Shown here piece after piece: positions 24,761-39,120 of a stretch of 64,000 nt of DNA. The stretch covers positions 25,095,013 to 25,159,012 of the forward strand of contig CM043968.1 in assembly GCA_014529385.2 (NCBI GenBank), in the 5' to 3' direction. The DNA is from Adiantum capillus-veneris (lineage: Eukaryota > Streptophyta > Polypodiopsida > Polypodiales > Pteridaceae). The notes below the pieces were generated by a model. The model had not been told where the DNA came from. It saw only the letters and a program-made list of their open reading frames with translations, and made no database searches. The translations under genes were made by a program, and so were the position numbers. Every line of letters begins with the position of its first letter. Position 1 is the stretch's first letter.

Positions 24761-25183
24761 TTTATCAATGGATGGATCTTTTTATTTCACAACCTTAGAA
24801 GACTTGAAGTTCCTTTCGTTTATTTATACATATATAATGGGGGGAGGGATTCCGGGCCCCCCTCCTTGCCACATGGCATTTTCTCCTCAATCCGATGCCT
24901 TCGGGCTATGACCTGTGTGCAAAGACGAAGAGAAAGATCCCATTACTAATTAGCCTAGGTGGTCTCGAGAGTCAGAATGTGTGTGCTTGCTGAAGAAACC
25001 TTTGTGTGCCAACAATCGCCCGGGGGGCACCATTGGACAGGGCCTGTGGCTGTCAGGAGGTGCACTGACTGATTTGGATTGCAAGACCGAGGTCCCTGCG
25101 CTGAGAGAGAGAACCCTTTTAGTGTAGTCTGTGTGCGAATGAGACTTGAGAGGCCCAAAGGGAGAGAAATATGACAATGCTTT

Positions 25184-25185
<2 letters not shown>

Positions 25186-25240
<55 letters not shown>

Positions 25241-25280
25241 TAACCCATTACCCACGTGCTTTTACATGCGAGCGTCTGAC

Positions 25281-25319
<39 letters not shown>

Positions 25320-25324
25320 TGTGC

Positions 25325-25377
<53 letters not shown>
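25186..25377. repeat. (GA)n - 46-bp cassette - (GT)n(GA)n (copy 2)
   Basis: Same layout as 16277-16454. The spacer lies at 25237-25283. Confidence 0.9.
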
Positions 25378-25379
<2 letters not shown>

Positions 25380-25572
25380 GCTACCCACGCAGCAGCGTTC
25401 AAAGAAAAAAGTTAATTTCACAAACATACGAAATGCCCTTTAGGGTAGTTCCAAAGAGGAGAAATTTTTAACTCTATTTTCTTAAATGGATGTTCTCCTT
25501 AAATAGATTGTTTTGATTTTTCAACCGGTTCAAGGCTAAGATGAGGCACACTTTTCCAACACACTGTTTGAC

Positions 25573-25717
<145 letters not shown>

Positions 25718-25892
25718 TGCTAGAGATTGTGTTCCCCACGGTGAGGAATTGACGATGACCATTGCTATCGTAGTAATTAGGCGAGATGACTTGTATTGAG
25801 TAGTGGAGTGCGGGAGGCAGCTCTAGGAAGCAAACTTAGGACTCGAGGAGGACAACTGAGGTCAATGCAACTCGAGCAGGACCACAGAGGTC

Positions 25893-26083
25893 AGTGTCTT
25901 GCCTCACATTAGGCAGCATCTCGCCTTTCAATACGAAAGCTACTTTGAGTTCAGCAACCCACCTTTGAATGCAAAGGTTGCTCTCATGAGACCTTGCATC
26001 ATGCAACGTCCCGCCTTTCAGTGTGAAAGCTGCTCTCATCAGACTATTGTCGAGGTGCCAATGTCATTTTCAAATGTGGCGTT
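25893..26083. repeat. Short palindromic tandem repeats, block 2
   Basis: Counterpart of 16925-17115. Confidence 0.7.
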
Positions 26084-26220
26084 TTGATAGCCTCTAAAAG
26101 GGGGAGGGATTTCGACCCCTCCTGACACATGGCAAAAGTTGGTTCGTCTGGCACTTTTAGGTAGTGTGCCCTGCGTGAAGGGTGACATTGAGAGAGACTA
26201 TGTCCTTCATGTGTCATTTT

Positions 26221-26550
26221 CTATAAGTGCATCATATTCTGATTGCATGGTAGCCATCCAATTTTCTTAATTCTATGCTTCATCAAAAGATAGAGGTTCC
26301 TCAACATCATGTAAGCTAGACATAGCCAAAGCATAACAATCTGATGCATAACATGCATGGCAAGAGCCTGAGTGAGTGCGACTAGACAAAGGTGCATCCA
26401 ATTTTCTGTCACGCAATGTATGCACAAGCCATTTTGGCATACCTCTAGCCTTCTCATTTTCAGCCCTTTCCTCATCATGTACATCTGCATAAGTAATAGG
26501 ATGATATGTATCATTTTCAAAAACCCCCATAGGCTATACATTTGCTTCAT
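26221..26550 (-). pseudogene. Ty1/copia integrase-RT linker, truncated before RT (copy 2)
   Basis: The minus-strand frame (26530-26273) carries MGVFENDTYHPITYADVHDE and EEPLSFDEA. The WLPCNQNMMHL part in the next frame corresponds to the RT entry. It stops at the same place as copy 1, with no RT. Confidence 0.75.
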
Positions 26551-26922
26551 TGGAGTTTACATTCGTACTTCCACCACTGAAAAGAGGCAACAAAGTGTCA
26601 TAAATGTCTTGTGATCTTACATTACTGTCTCTAGTACATGACAGCAAAGGCTGAACAGAATCTTCCACAAACACAACATCACGTGAGACCAAAATACGCT
26701 TTGTTTGCGGATGTACAACCTGTAACCTTTGCTTTCAACACTATAACCAACAAAAATACGTTTGACAACCTTATCATCCAATTTTCAGTGCTGTGTTTGT
26801 GGCACCAAAGTATATGCCAAACAACCAAAAACACGCATGTGATCCATAGAAGGCTTTCTATCATGCCATGCTTCTTATGGAGTAATAGACTACAAAGCTT
26901 TCGTAGGAAACCTATTTAGTAC

Positions 26923-27597
26923 CTAAGTGGCACACATGATGGCCTCAAGCCAAAAAGAATTCGGCAAAGCTTGACTTTTGACCATATATCGTGCCATTTC
27001 CGTAAGTGACATACTTTTCCTCTCAGCAACACCATTTTGCTCAGGCATATAAGGCACTGCACATTGGTGTTTTATCCCACAACTAGCCAAATATTTATTA
27101 ACTTCATGAGACATATACTCCCCTCCTCGATCAGAACGGAGGGTGCCCATAGTACATTTTGAGATATTTTCAACCATAGACAGAAATTGTTTAAAGCACA
27201 TAAAAACTTTGGACTTAGCTTTAAGCAAAAATACCCATGCATGCCTGGAGTAATCATCAATGAAAGTCATGAAGTAAAGGTAATTTCCCAAGGATGGGGT
27301 TTGCATGGGCCCACAAACATCACTATGCACAAGCTGCAACCTGCATGTGGCCCTAATTGAACCATCCTTTGGAAACTTAAAACAATGCATTTTACCCAAA
27401 ATACAGCCTTCACAAACATGTTTGACGTAGCAAACTATCAAAATCAAATGACCAAAATGTGCATGCAAATGTTTTACATCTGAAAGAAATAGCTTTTGAA
27501 TCCAAAATTGCATTTGCAAAACTCTACCCACACTCTTCATACAAAGTGATCTTAAACAACCCATGGCATAAAATTCCACATGCAACAATTTCATCAC
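26923..27597 (-). pseudogene. Ty1/copia integrase (copy 2), one open frame
   Basis: A 224-codon frame holds the zinc finger (HAHFGHL ... VKHVCEGCILGKMH), HSDVCGPMQTPSLGNYLYFM with the first Asp, TLRSDRGGEYMSHEV with the second Asp, and NGVAERKSMSLTE with the Glu. All three catalytic acids and the HHCC residues are in place, so this domain alone could be intact. The element as a whole lacks RT and cannot be autonomous. The start codon shown by the frame is internal, because the polyprotein continues from protease through a frameshift near 27560. Confidence 0.9.
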
Positions 27598-27919
27598 CTA
27601 AACTGAGATCATGGACTGTACATCTGTCATCCACAAACTTGACTACAAGTCCAAGTCTAGCAAGTGCATATATAGACAAAATATTCTTCTTGATCCCAAG
27701 TACATAAAGTGCATCAACAAGTGTGAAAGAACTGCCATTTGCAATAGTAAGCACAATCTTTCCAACTCTCTGAACCGGATAAGAGTCATTGTTGGCACAA
27801 GTGGCTGAATTCCTATGAGGGACAGACTCGAGAGAGGTGAACAATTCACGATGTGAGGTAATGTGCTTTGTAGCACCATTGTCAAAATACCACACATGTG
27901 AATCTGCAGCAATTGACAT
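27524..27919 (-). pseudogene. Ty1/copia protease and pre-integrase region (copy 2)
   Basis: The frame starts near HVWYFDNGATKHI, the protease active-site region. Most copia elements have D-S/T-G-A here; this copy reads D-N-G-A, so the Ser/Thr is replaced by Asn, which probably lowers or abolishes activity. It continues through VGKIVLTIANGSSF and YVLGIKKNILSIYALARLGL. The frame differs from that of the integrase ORF. Confidence 0.85.
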
Positions 27920-27949
27920 GCATGCATCATGGACATCAAAATTGTAAGT

Positions 27950-28988
27950 TCACTCTGCACTAAAATCCCATTCTGCATCAGCATCAGCATCACAGTCTCC
28001 TCTCATAGAAGACTCAACAATGGCTACATTTGTAGTGGAACCACCCTCTTTCTTCTTAGCCTCTTTGGCCTTCAACTTGGGACATTGCTTGATCAAGTGA
28101 TCATTAGCTTTACAATAATGGCAACGCATCTTCCTTTTGCCCTTATCACCAGAATCTCCAGACCAATTGCTGTCAGCAGAAGCATTAGAAACAGGTGTTT
28201 TTCCACTCAAAGAAGAACCATGTTCAAGTGCACGCTGTCTAGTCTTGTTTTTTCTAGAAAGTGACTCTTGCATCTTGCAACAACAATGTGCATAATGCAT
28301 CAAACTTGAAAAATTCATAATTTCCTTGGGTCATAAGCCTCCAAGTACTAGCAAAAGTTTGGTAAGAATCTGGTAAGGCATCAAGAACTGTCTACACAAG
28401 GGAACTGTCTGAAAATGACTTCACCTACAGAAATAAGTTGCTCATTGATATCCTTGACACCAGCAAGGAAAGTGTCCACATCATCTTCCTCATGCATAAT
28501 CTTCGACTCCAACTCTTTACACAACAATGAAATCTTTGCCTCATTGCGGCTTGCATAAAGACCAACCACAGAATATCCCAAGCCTGTTTTACATATTTCG
28601 CTGAACGAATGTGAGTAGTAATGGTTCACTTCACAGACAACACAATCAACACATGAGCCTGCACATCCTTTATATCCCAACGAGCTTGTTCTGCCGTAGG
28701 CAAAACAACTCCACCAGCAACAATCCTTGCAGCAAAACCTGCAACATCCTCAACATCGCCTACATCCTCAGAACCATGACGTATATCAATGCCTTGCACA
28801 ATATTCTAGACGCCCTTTGACACAAGAACATGTTGCATCATGTAAGTCCACATAGGGTAATTGTCCCCATCCAATCTGTCCTCAGCAGCAAACATCTTCA
28901 ATACAGGTGTGTTGTTGTTAGCCATGGTAAATGTTGCACCTGATGTGAAAGCTTCCCAAAATGAGGAGAAACAAAGCAAAAACAACAC
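27950..28988 (-). pseudogene. Ty1/copia Gag with CCHC zinc knuckle
   Basis: Gag starts near 28930 with MANNNTPVLKMFAAEDRLDG then DNYPMWTYMMQHVL, the standard copia Gag N-terminus. The middle (28680-28381) includes YASRNEAKISLLCKELESK and EEDDVDTFLAGVKDINEQL. The last part (28318-27950) has a CHYCKANDHLIKQC zinc knuckle (C-x2-C-x4-H-x4-C) and a Lys-rich stretch. Frame changes near 28790 and 28340 break the polyprotein. Gag would package the element RNA. Confidence 0.85.
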
Positions 28989-29276
28989 GTGCTATATAGC
29001 ACAAACCATAGAAGATTGCAAGGGACCTGTTATGCACAAAATGACACTAACAGATATTTTGCACAAAATGACAAAATAGCCTGTGCAGAACTGCATGTAG
29101 TGGAAATGGAGGCCAAAATGAGCCCAAATAAGAAATCTGAGCAAACCGCACTCTACGAGCCTTCCCAAAATTTATGTCGACTTGCAAACGCTCACCAAAG
29201 CTCACAAAAATCGGAGAAAGTGAACAGGCATATGTTGGAGCTGCTAGCGACTTATAAGCTTGAGAGGATGCAAACT

Positions 29277-29288
29277 GCTTTGATACCA
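29277..29288 (-). promoter_or_regulatory. tRNA-iMet-type PBS of the copia element
   Basis: The minus strand reads TGGTATCAAAGC, one base off the plant consensus, two bases inside the LTR. Confidence 0.8.
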
Positions 29289-29290
29289 AT

Positions 29291-29518
29291 TGTTGGAATT
29301 AGGTTGCAAGGAAACGCACACAACTTGGAGAAGATGAAGAAACCTTAATGCACACAACAGAGAGTGTATTACTTAGTGTGTAATGGAAAGATAGATAGCC
29401 CTAGAATGAATGGGTGTATTTACAATGCACTGAGAAAAAAACCTCCTCAAGAGGGAAAAAATGCCCCGGTGATCCTAAGTGTGTTCACACACATCATTAC
29501 CACATGAATATGGTAACA
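29291..29518 (-). mobile_element. 5' LTR of the copia element (about 228 bp)
   Basis: The plus strand runs from TGTTGGAATT to ATATGGTAACA, giving TGTT...AACA ends. The inner end abuts the PBS. The outer end is the last CA before dispersed repeat R1 begins at 29526. No 3' LTR was found, so the length is inferred. Confidence 0.5.
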
Positions 29519-29525
29519 TAAAAGT

Positions 29526-30250
29526 GTCACAACTTGGGTTGCACGCGTTGCCTTCCACAGAACAAAGGTAGGAGTGGAAAGAATAGGGTTTCCCCCATCC
29601 TCGAAGATGTTGACCACCTACGCTTGCATGCCGATAGCATGGCAGACTATCCAAAAATTTGACATTGGCAAAGATGCATGGCGGCGGTTGTCACGCCCTT
29701 TACTCAGCCTGATGAATGGGTAATTGCATTAAAGAAATCTTAATCCCTCTTCCTCTAAGAAGAGCACAAACAAACATCTTCATGATCATCACCCCCTTAT
29801 CCCCGAGCTACATAGTGCACCTCGACATGCAAGCCTACTCAATAGTGACTACAAGTGCACCAATGCCAGTGGTACACAACCCGTCCATGGAAGCTGAGAG
29901 CAACAACAGGCAAGCTCCATCGCCCAACTCCTGAACTTAATGTAGTCCTTACACACTTGCAATACTTGGATCATTTTGCAGCATCATTCCATGCAATGGA
30001 AAATTGCCATGTCCCTTGATTGTAAGGGACATTGACAACAACCACATAGCACCACAAAACCACATTTGGTTGGTGTGCATGTTACCTGCCATTCTAATTA
30101 CAGTGAGGACGCTTGCATTGATCCTATAATTGACTCACTCCTTGCAACCTCTGCCATTCTAATTATAGTGAGGATGCTTGCATTGATCCTATAATCAACT
30201 CACTGCTTGCAACCTCTGTCCATAATGGAGTGCGCTAAATTTACACGATA

Positions 30251-30295
<45 letters not shown>

Positions 30296-30389
30296 GATGG
30301 GTGCATGTCAAGGTGTAATGATTCTTTTAGTGGAAGAAGATCATGCCATGTGAATGAACAAAATCTTCTCAATAAATCAAAATTATAGA
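29526..30389. repeat. Dispersed repeat R1
   Basis: Starts TGTCACAACTTGGG and ends near TTCTAGC. It matches R2 at 33281-34098 over its length, including the terminal CT tract at 30250-30294. A 65-bp internal tandem duplication (30088-30217, around TGAGGACGCTTGCATTGATC) is present here but single in R2. No ORF. Confidence 0.8.
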
Positions 30390-30439
30390 AAATTCTAGCG
30401 AACTTAGGACTCGAGGAGGACAATTGAGGTCAATGCGAT

Positions 30440-30650
30440 TCAAGCAGGACCACAAAGGTTAGCATCTTGCCTCACATCAGACAGTGTCTCGCCTTTCAAT
30501 GCAAAAGCTCCTTTGAGGTCACCAACCCGCCTTTCATTGTGAAGGCTGCTCTCATCAGACCTTGCATCAAGCAACATCCAACCTTTCAGTGCGAAAGCTG
30601 CTCTCATCAAACTATTATCGAGGCGCCAATGTCATTTTCAAACCCGACGT
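30440..30650. repeat. Short palindromic tandem repeats, block 3
   Basis: Same family as 16925-17115, with units of the CTTTCANTGCGAAAGCTGCT type. Confidence 0.65.
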
Positions 30651-30954
30651 TCTGATAGACTCTAAAAGGGGGAGGGATTCCTGGGGCCCCCTTGACATGC
30701 GGCAAAAGATGGCTCATCCGACATTTTTAGGTAGTGTGCCCTGCGCAAAGGGTCACAGTGAGAGAGAGTATGCACCATCGGAGTTGACTACTGGAGTGCG
30801 GCCTATAGAGGGACAATAGCTCAAACTAGAGCAGTGGAAATGGAAGGGAGAAGATGCCTTGCTCTTGAGGATGGAAACCAACGGTAGGGTAGTGCAGTGC
30901 AGGTCGGGAAGAAGGAGAGATGGCACGGGGAGAGAGAGCATTTAGGACTCGAGG

Positions 30955-31190
30955 AGGACCATAGAGGTCAATGTCCGTCCGCCTTTTAGTGCATAGGCTA
31001 CTATCATCAAGCAGCGTCTTGCCTTTCAATGTGAAAGCTGCTTTGAGGTCAATAACCCACCTTTCACTGCAAAGGCTGCTCTCTTCAAACCTTGCATCAA
31101 GCAACACCCCGCCTTTTAGTGAGAAAGCTGCTCTCATCAGACTATTGTTGGGGCGCCAATGTCGTTTTCAAACCTGGCGTTTTGATAGCC
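30955..31190. repeat. Short palindromic tandem repeats, block 4
   Basis: Same family. It is followed within 50 bp by a clean Helitron-type 5' end. Confidence 0.65.
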
Positions 31191-31234
31191 TCAAAGTTCA
31201 AATAAAAGAGAAAGCAACCAAATTTGCTCATCTA

Positions 31235-31500
31235 TCTATACTATTATAAAAGGGGGAGGGATTCCGACCCCCCTGACATGTGGCAAAAGCTAGTTCATTC
31301 GACATTTTTAAGTAGTGTGCCCTGCACGAAGGGTGACAGTGAGAGAGAGTATGCACCACCGGAGTTGATTGTTAAAATGAGGCCTAGGACAATCGCTCAA
31401 ACGAGAGCATTGGGAACTGGGGGGAGAAGATGCCTTGCTCCCAAGCACAAAAACCAACGATAGGGCAGTGCAGCGCAGGCCGGGAAGAAGGAGAGATGGG
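31235..31500 (+). mobile_element. Helitron-type 5' terminus and adjoining sequence
   Basis: A|TCTATACTATTATAAAAGG: the TCTMTAYTA-type start of plant Helitrons preceded by A, as expected for insertion between A and T. GGGGAGGGATTCC, GACCCCCC and a CATGTGGCAAAAG box follow; variants of the same block occur at 15925, 17131, 24838, 26099, 30662 and 36136. The 3' CTRR end is not identified. Confidence 0.55.
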
Positions 31501-33280
<1,780 letters not shown>

Positions 33281-33955
33281 GTCACAACTCGGGTAGCATT
33301 GCATGCGTTGCCTTCCACAGGAAAAAGGTAGGAGTGGAAAGAACAGGGTTTCCCCCAAACCTCAAAGATGTTGACCACCTACGCTTGCATGCCAATAGCA
33401 TGGCAGACTATCCAAAAAGGTGGCATTGGCAAAGATGCATGGCGGCGGTTGTCACACCCTTTACTTAGCCCGATGAATGGGTAATTGCATTAAAAAAAGC
33501 TTAATCCCTCTTCCTCTAAGAAGAGCACGAATAAACATCTTCATGATCATCAAGCCCTTTATCTCGAGCTACACAGTGCACCTCGATATGCAAGCCTACT
33601 CAATAGTGACTACTTGTGCATCAATGCTAGTGGTACATAACCCGTCAATGGAAGCTGAGAGTGAGAGTGGGCAAGCTCCATCGCCCAACTCCTGAACTGC
33701 ATGTAGTCCTTACACACTTGCAATACTTGGCGCTTGGATCATTTTGCACCATCATTTCATGCAATGAAAAATTGCCATGTCCCTTGATTGTAAGGGACAT
33801 CGACAACAACTACATAGCACCACAAAACCACATTTGGTTGATGTGCATGTTACTTGCCAATCTAATTACTGTGAGGACGCTTGCATTGATCCTAGAACCG
33901 ACTCACTGCTTGCAACCTCTGTCCATAGTGAAGTGCGTTATGTTTACACAATAAA

Positions 33956-33994
<39 letters not shown>

Positions 33995-34098
33995 GATGGG
34001 TGCGGGTGCATGTCAAGCTGCAATGATTCTTTTAGTAGTGGAAGAAGAGCATGCCGTGTGGATGAACAGAATCTTCTCAAGAAATCAAAATTCTAGCA
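33281..34098. repeat. Dispersed repeat R2
   Basis: Second copy of R1, with a CT tract at 33959-33993. Flanking bases do not give a shared target-site duplication with R1. Confidence 0.8.
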
Positions 34099-34686
34099 AC
34101 TTTATGTGATAGCAAGGTGATCTCTGTGTGTATGTGTGTGCGCCTACGTGCGCATATAGATTCACATTACCGCACAAATGAGTATGTCAAAAGTCCACTT
34201 GCAACCAAAGCAAGCTTGTATTTCTCTAGGGAAAGCCAAGGACAAGTTAATAAAGCCTCCACATCAGCTACAACTTTGGCTCAACAACAATCCTTGGGGC
34301 CTCTGTAATTTGTGCCACATGTATCCTAGAGAGAGAGAGAGAGATTTCTTGCATGTCATATGAAATAGTTGAGAGTGTGGTTGGTTAAAGCCCTAGTGGT
34401 AGCTCTTATGAAGAGAGAGAGTGCATAGCAAAATTGTTCAAAAAAAACATTTTGGCAACCCAAGATAATTTCTTTTTATCAATTTTTTGAGAGGAAATTG
34501 TGAAACTTTAAAAAATTGTAAAAAATACGGGGAGAGAGAGAGAGAGAGAGCAGTACAAAGTTGTTCGAGAAAATCGTTTTGGCAACCAGACAAAATTCTT
34601 TTTTATCAATTTTCCAAGAGAAAATTGTGAAAACCTAACCAATTTAACACTAAAATCTAGGCGAGACAAAGAGGAACTCCATTGGC

Positions 34687-34721
<35 letters not shown>

Positions 34722-34840
34722 AAACGAACTTTTCTTGATTTGATTTTATAAAATTTATCAATAACAAGAGGCTTGAGGGTAAGAGGGACCATGCCACCGC
34801 CGAAGACGACGCCGTTTTACTAGTTCTATTAGAATGCCAA
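34099..34840. other. Non-coding, with a two-copy direct repeat
   Basis: A segment with AAAACATTTTGGCAACC and TTTTTATCAATTTT occurs near 34447 and in a variant form near 34570. GA tracts are present at 34530-34550 and 34690-34719. No gene. Confidence 0.5.
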
Positions 34841-35760
34841 CATGAACTTTCACTTTGTTAATTTTTTAGTTTGTAAGTTTGTAATAAGGACAGACCCATC
34901 ACAGGAAGCTTTTTGCATTCTTGAAAGGCCACCAATGATCATGACCTCTTTAGAATATAGAATCTAGAGAACAAATTACTACAAGGACCTACAATCAGGC
35001 ATACAAAATATAATCATCTCCCTAACTAAATATTGATGCCCTCTAACAAGACACTTGCTAGGCATACAAAATATAATCATCTCCCTAACTAAATATTGAT
35101 GCCCTCTAACAAGACACTTGCTAGACAACAAAGAGGAAATGTATTTGAATACACAACGATTTGACACAACTTAGCCTTGCATAAAAGAAAAATGTCAACT
35201 TGTGGTACCTAGGCCCATACAAAAGTACATTCCTTGATCAATTCCTCTTTTTTCTTGTTTGGTAAATCTCACAATATGTGAGGTTATATTAAAATGAGAG
35301 AACCCATTACATCAGCATCATTCTCAATCCAAGCCATAACCACATATATTTTATTGAAGGGAATGGAATTGAAAGCCTGTCGATCTTCTTATGTACTCAG
35401 GTGGTTAGGTTGTACTACTATCACCATGTTTAGAAGGCCAAAAATGGTCGTGTGTTTGCCCAAGATCTCTGAGAGCCAACTATGCAAAGATCATCCAAGC
35501 TAGCAAGATTATTATATAGGGGATTGGAAAGAACAGAACCTTCAAGGAATGGTATCCAAAAGAAAAAAACACACTTCATTGCTTCAAGCACAATTGTTCC
35601 TTCTTTCTAAGTCAATCACTCGTTATAAAGAGACAGATGAATAAACAAATTCTAAGAACAATTGTTTCTTTTTCTTTTAAAAATCAATGACTCTTTATAA
35701 ATTCACAAACCAATAAACACATTTTAAAAACAATGATACCATTTTTATGTTTGGCCTTCT
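34840..35760. repeat. Dispersed repeat block C (copy 1)
   Basis: Matches 52205-53080: shared phrases include GGCCACCAATGATCATGACC and GACACTTGCTAGACAACAAAG. A 63-bp unit is duplicated in tandem here (34998-35060 and 35061-35123) but single in the other copy. Confidence 0.8.
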
Positions 35761-36135
35761 AAAGGCCTTAGTGCACTGTGGGTGAAGGTCGTTCAAATTT
35801 TATTGCTTGAAAGTGTACCGAGAATCTTAAAAGTCTTGCACTGAAAAAGAATGATGGTCTTTTGAATGATAATTTCTAGAGTTGCATTTACGTTTTTGGA
35901 TTAAAAACTATATTCATAGGAGTTTGATCCCATGATGTAAAGTATTGATAAAGAGTCTTTTGATTTAAGGTCATAAAGATTTATTTCATTCGTTTATTTG
36001 ATTATTTGTAAACTTATTGTAATCTTAACAATTCATTCATACATTTATTTTAAAAAAAAATAATATTCTATTATGAAAGAAAGTGCTTTAAAATGTAGTG
36101 TCATTTTTTTGTTTTCTCTCTCACAAAGCAACCTA

Positions 36136-36159
36136 TCTATACTGTAAAGTGTGGAGTGA

Positions 36160-36195
<36 letters not shown>

Positions 36196-36230
36196 CCTTC
36201 TCTCTACCATATGGCCATTGCTCTTTCATT
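36136..36230 (+). mobile_element. Helitron-type 5' terminus with expanded poly-C
   Basis: A|TCTATACTGTAAAG, followed by GGAGTGAT and 32 C (36161-36192), then CTACCATATGGCC. The order matches the 31235 element, with the CCCCCC box expanded. Confidence 0.45.
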
Positions 36231-36374
36231 CAGCTACTATCCGGCCTAAGGAAAGAGAATTTGAAGTGATGCTGGCCTTCGAATTACTAGCTGCCTGCCA
36301 TTTCGTGCGAGTTTCAAAATGGAAAGCCGCTCGCTTCTTGAAGGTCCCGAAGCACGAGGAGGGGCTCAGTCAGT

Positions 36375-36414
<40 letters not shown>

Positions 36415-36486
36415 GCTTGCAAGAGTTTTTGTGCACGTCACCCGCTCCTTGAAGCCTCCAGAGCATGAGGGAGGGACTTGGCCCGT

Positions 36487-36488
<2 letters not shown>

Positions 36489-36522
<34 letters not shown>

Positions 36523-36578
36523 CAACCCATTACCCATGTGCTTTTACTTGCGAGTGTCTGACTTGTGTGTGTGTGTGT

Positions 36579-36669
<91 letters not shown>
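36489..36669. repeat. (GA)n - 46-bp cassette - (GT)n(GA)n (copy 3)
   Basis: Third copy of the cassette seen at 16277 and 25186. The spacer lies at 36519-36565. Outer flanks differ from copies 1 and 2. Confidence 0.9.
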
Positions 36670-36673
<4 letters not shown>

Positions 36674-37261
36674 CCGGGACCTCAAGGACCTCTGTAGTTC
36701 GACCTCCCTTAGCTTTGCGGCAACAAAGAAGGTAATCTCCATCAACCTCAGCTCTACGTCACGTTGTTGCACACCTCACGTTACTACTTGGCATTGCTTG
36801 CACACACACACACACACACAGATTCATGATGCAGGAGATCGTGCGCCTTCATAGGTTGAGAGAACCTCTGCAGTTTGAACTCCCTGAGCTCTACGCCAAC
36901 CAAGCAATTAACTTCTTATGTAAGCCCTACTTTTATTATTTCCATCAACCCTTCAGACATGTGTGTGTGTGCGCGCGTGCACGCATGCATGCCATCACGG
37001 GGTTGCACATCTCATGTTACTGCACATGCATGTCTCACGTTGCTGCTTGGCTAGTGTGCCCTACAACAGCAAGGCATGCGAATGGAGATAGAGAGAGACT
37101 TTTAAACCCGTCCAGGAACTGAGTGCAAATGCACACACACACACACACAAGCTTTTTCTGTCGGCGATTGTCCCAGACACTGAGTGCGAAAACACACACA
37201 CACACACACAATTTTGTTGGCTATTGTAGGCTCATGTCATGTGCGTGCTATTACATAGAGA

Positions 37262-37296
<35 letters not shown>

Positions 37297-37631
37297 TTAG
37301 GCATAGACCGGAGATGTTTCCACCGCAGAGGGGAAGCAAGACAGAGAGCGAGTGATTCTGCTGCTTCAAATTGGAGAGAAATGAAATTATATATTAACTT
37401 CTTCATGTTAATGCTCCAAATTGGAGAGAAATGAAATAATAATATTAATGTCTTCATGCAATGAAATGATCGTAAGATGTTTCAAAAGAATCCATATTTT
37501 TTGAAATTTTACTCTATTTTCTTAAATTTCCCAAGAAAACTTTTCCTTCTTCCCCTCGCTTCAACCTGCTATTTTGATTTTTCAACCGGTTCAAGGCTAA
37601 GCTAAAGGGTACTTTTCTCGAACATTGAGAC

Positions 37632-37685
<54 letters not shown>

Positions 37686-37903
37686 GCAGAGAGAGAACGA
37701 TCGAGCGAGACTCTTGTTAGTTCTATCCACAGGAGAAGAAGAAGAAGAGGAGGAGAGAAATGAAATGATATATTAAGGTATTCAAGAGGCCAAAATGACA
37801 TATGAGACCAAACCATTACAAACTTGTAAATTTGATACCATGTCTAGGTTTAAAAATAAAATGAAATGGAACTAGAAGTGCCACTAGCAAGAACTGAGTT
37901 GGA

Positions 37904-37976
<73 letters not shown>

Positions 37977-38219
37977 GTTGCATAGGAGGGAGACTCCTAT
38001 TAATGCTTCAAATTTTTAAGTCGATTGCCACATAAGAGAAATAAAATGATAAATTAATGTATTCAAGTGGCCAAAATGCCCATGAGATCAAACCATTAGT
38101 TCTCCATCTCTCTGTCTTCCTATCTATATTCTACTTTTGTCTTAATTTGAATATGATACCATGTCTGGGTATCAAAGAATATAAAATGAAGCTAGAAGTG
38201 CTACTAGCTAGAATTGAGC

Positions 38220-38296
<77 letters not shown>

Positions 38297-38464
38297 GAAG
38301 AAGAACAAGAGAGTTTTAACATCATAGGATGCGCGAAGTTGATTGCCGCATGAGAGAAATGAAATGATATAATAACGTATTCAAGAGGCCAAAATGACCT
38401 ATGAGACCAAACAATTAGTCCTCCATCTCTTTGTGTCTTCCTATCTAGCTAAAACTGAGCTTGA

Positions 38465-38515
<51 letters not shown>

Positions 38516-38591
38516 AAAATAGAAGTTTGCATAGACACGAAGAAAGGACACCCATTGTCTCAACAGACAAGATAGAAATGCATCAAGCACA

Positions 38592-38632
<41 letters not shown>

Positions 38633-38820
38633 AATGTAGACCTTATGTTAGGACATTCCTAATATCGTCGGAGGCACTACCACCATCGAAGACCTTACAG
38701 TTGTATACTATAAGTAAGAGTGAACGAGACCCATTGTAAGCGGATCGGACAATCTAGGTATTATAAAATTCTTTTTAGTGGCCTTTATGAAGGTCATAGT
38801 GAACTTTCACCAGGTTGAAT
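36670..38820. other. Microsatellite-dense non-coding region
   Basis: Tracts: GA 37266-37293, GA 37634-37683, (GT)n(GA)n 37905-37977, GA 38225-38293, GA 38467-38514, CT 38597-38631. Between them a unit with GAGAGAAATGAAATGATA then TTAA...GTATTCAAG(A/T)GGCCAAAATG occurs three times (about 37755, 38035, 38352), each next to a tract. No gene. Confidence 0.7.
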
Positions 38821-38829
38821 TGATGTACC

Positions 38830-39120
38830 ATCGGTGCTAGAATCAAACTTAGAAAGAAATTCTTTTGTTCCTTAAACGAAAGTTTAATTTACAACTAAAG
38901 AAGTGATTTTTAAATCAAAGAGTGAAAAAAAGAGCTAGTTATTTAAAAATTCTTTTCAATAGCTTTTATTAAGGCCATAGTGAACTTTCACCTTAGTGAA
39001 TTGATGTACCATCGTTGCTAAAATCAAACCTACAAAGAAATTCTTCGGTTCCTTAAATGAAAGTTTAATTTACAACTAAAGAAGTGATTTTTAAATCATC
39101 GAGTGAAAAAAAAGGATCCG
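38830..39120. repeat. Dispersed repeat block A, tandem pair
   Basis: Two adjacent copies (about 38837 and 39020) of the AAATCAAACCTA...ACAACTAAAGAAGTG block also found at 14903 and 23803. Confidence 0.75.
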
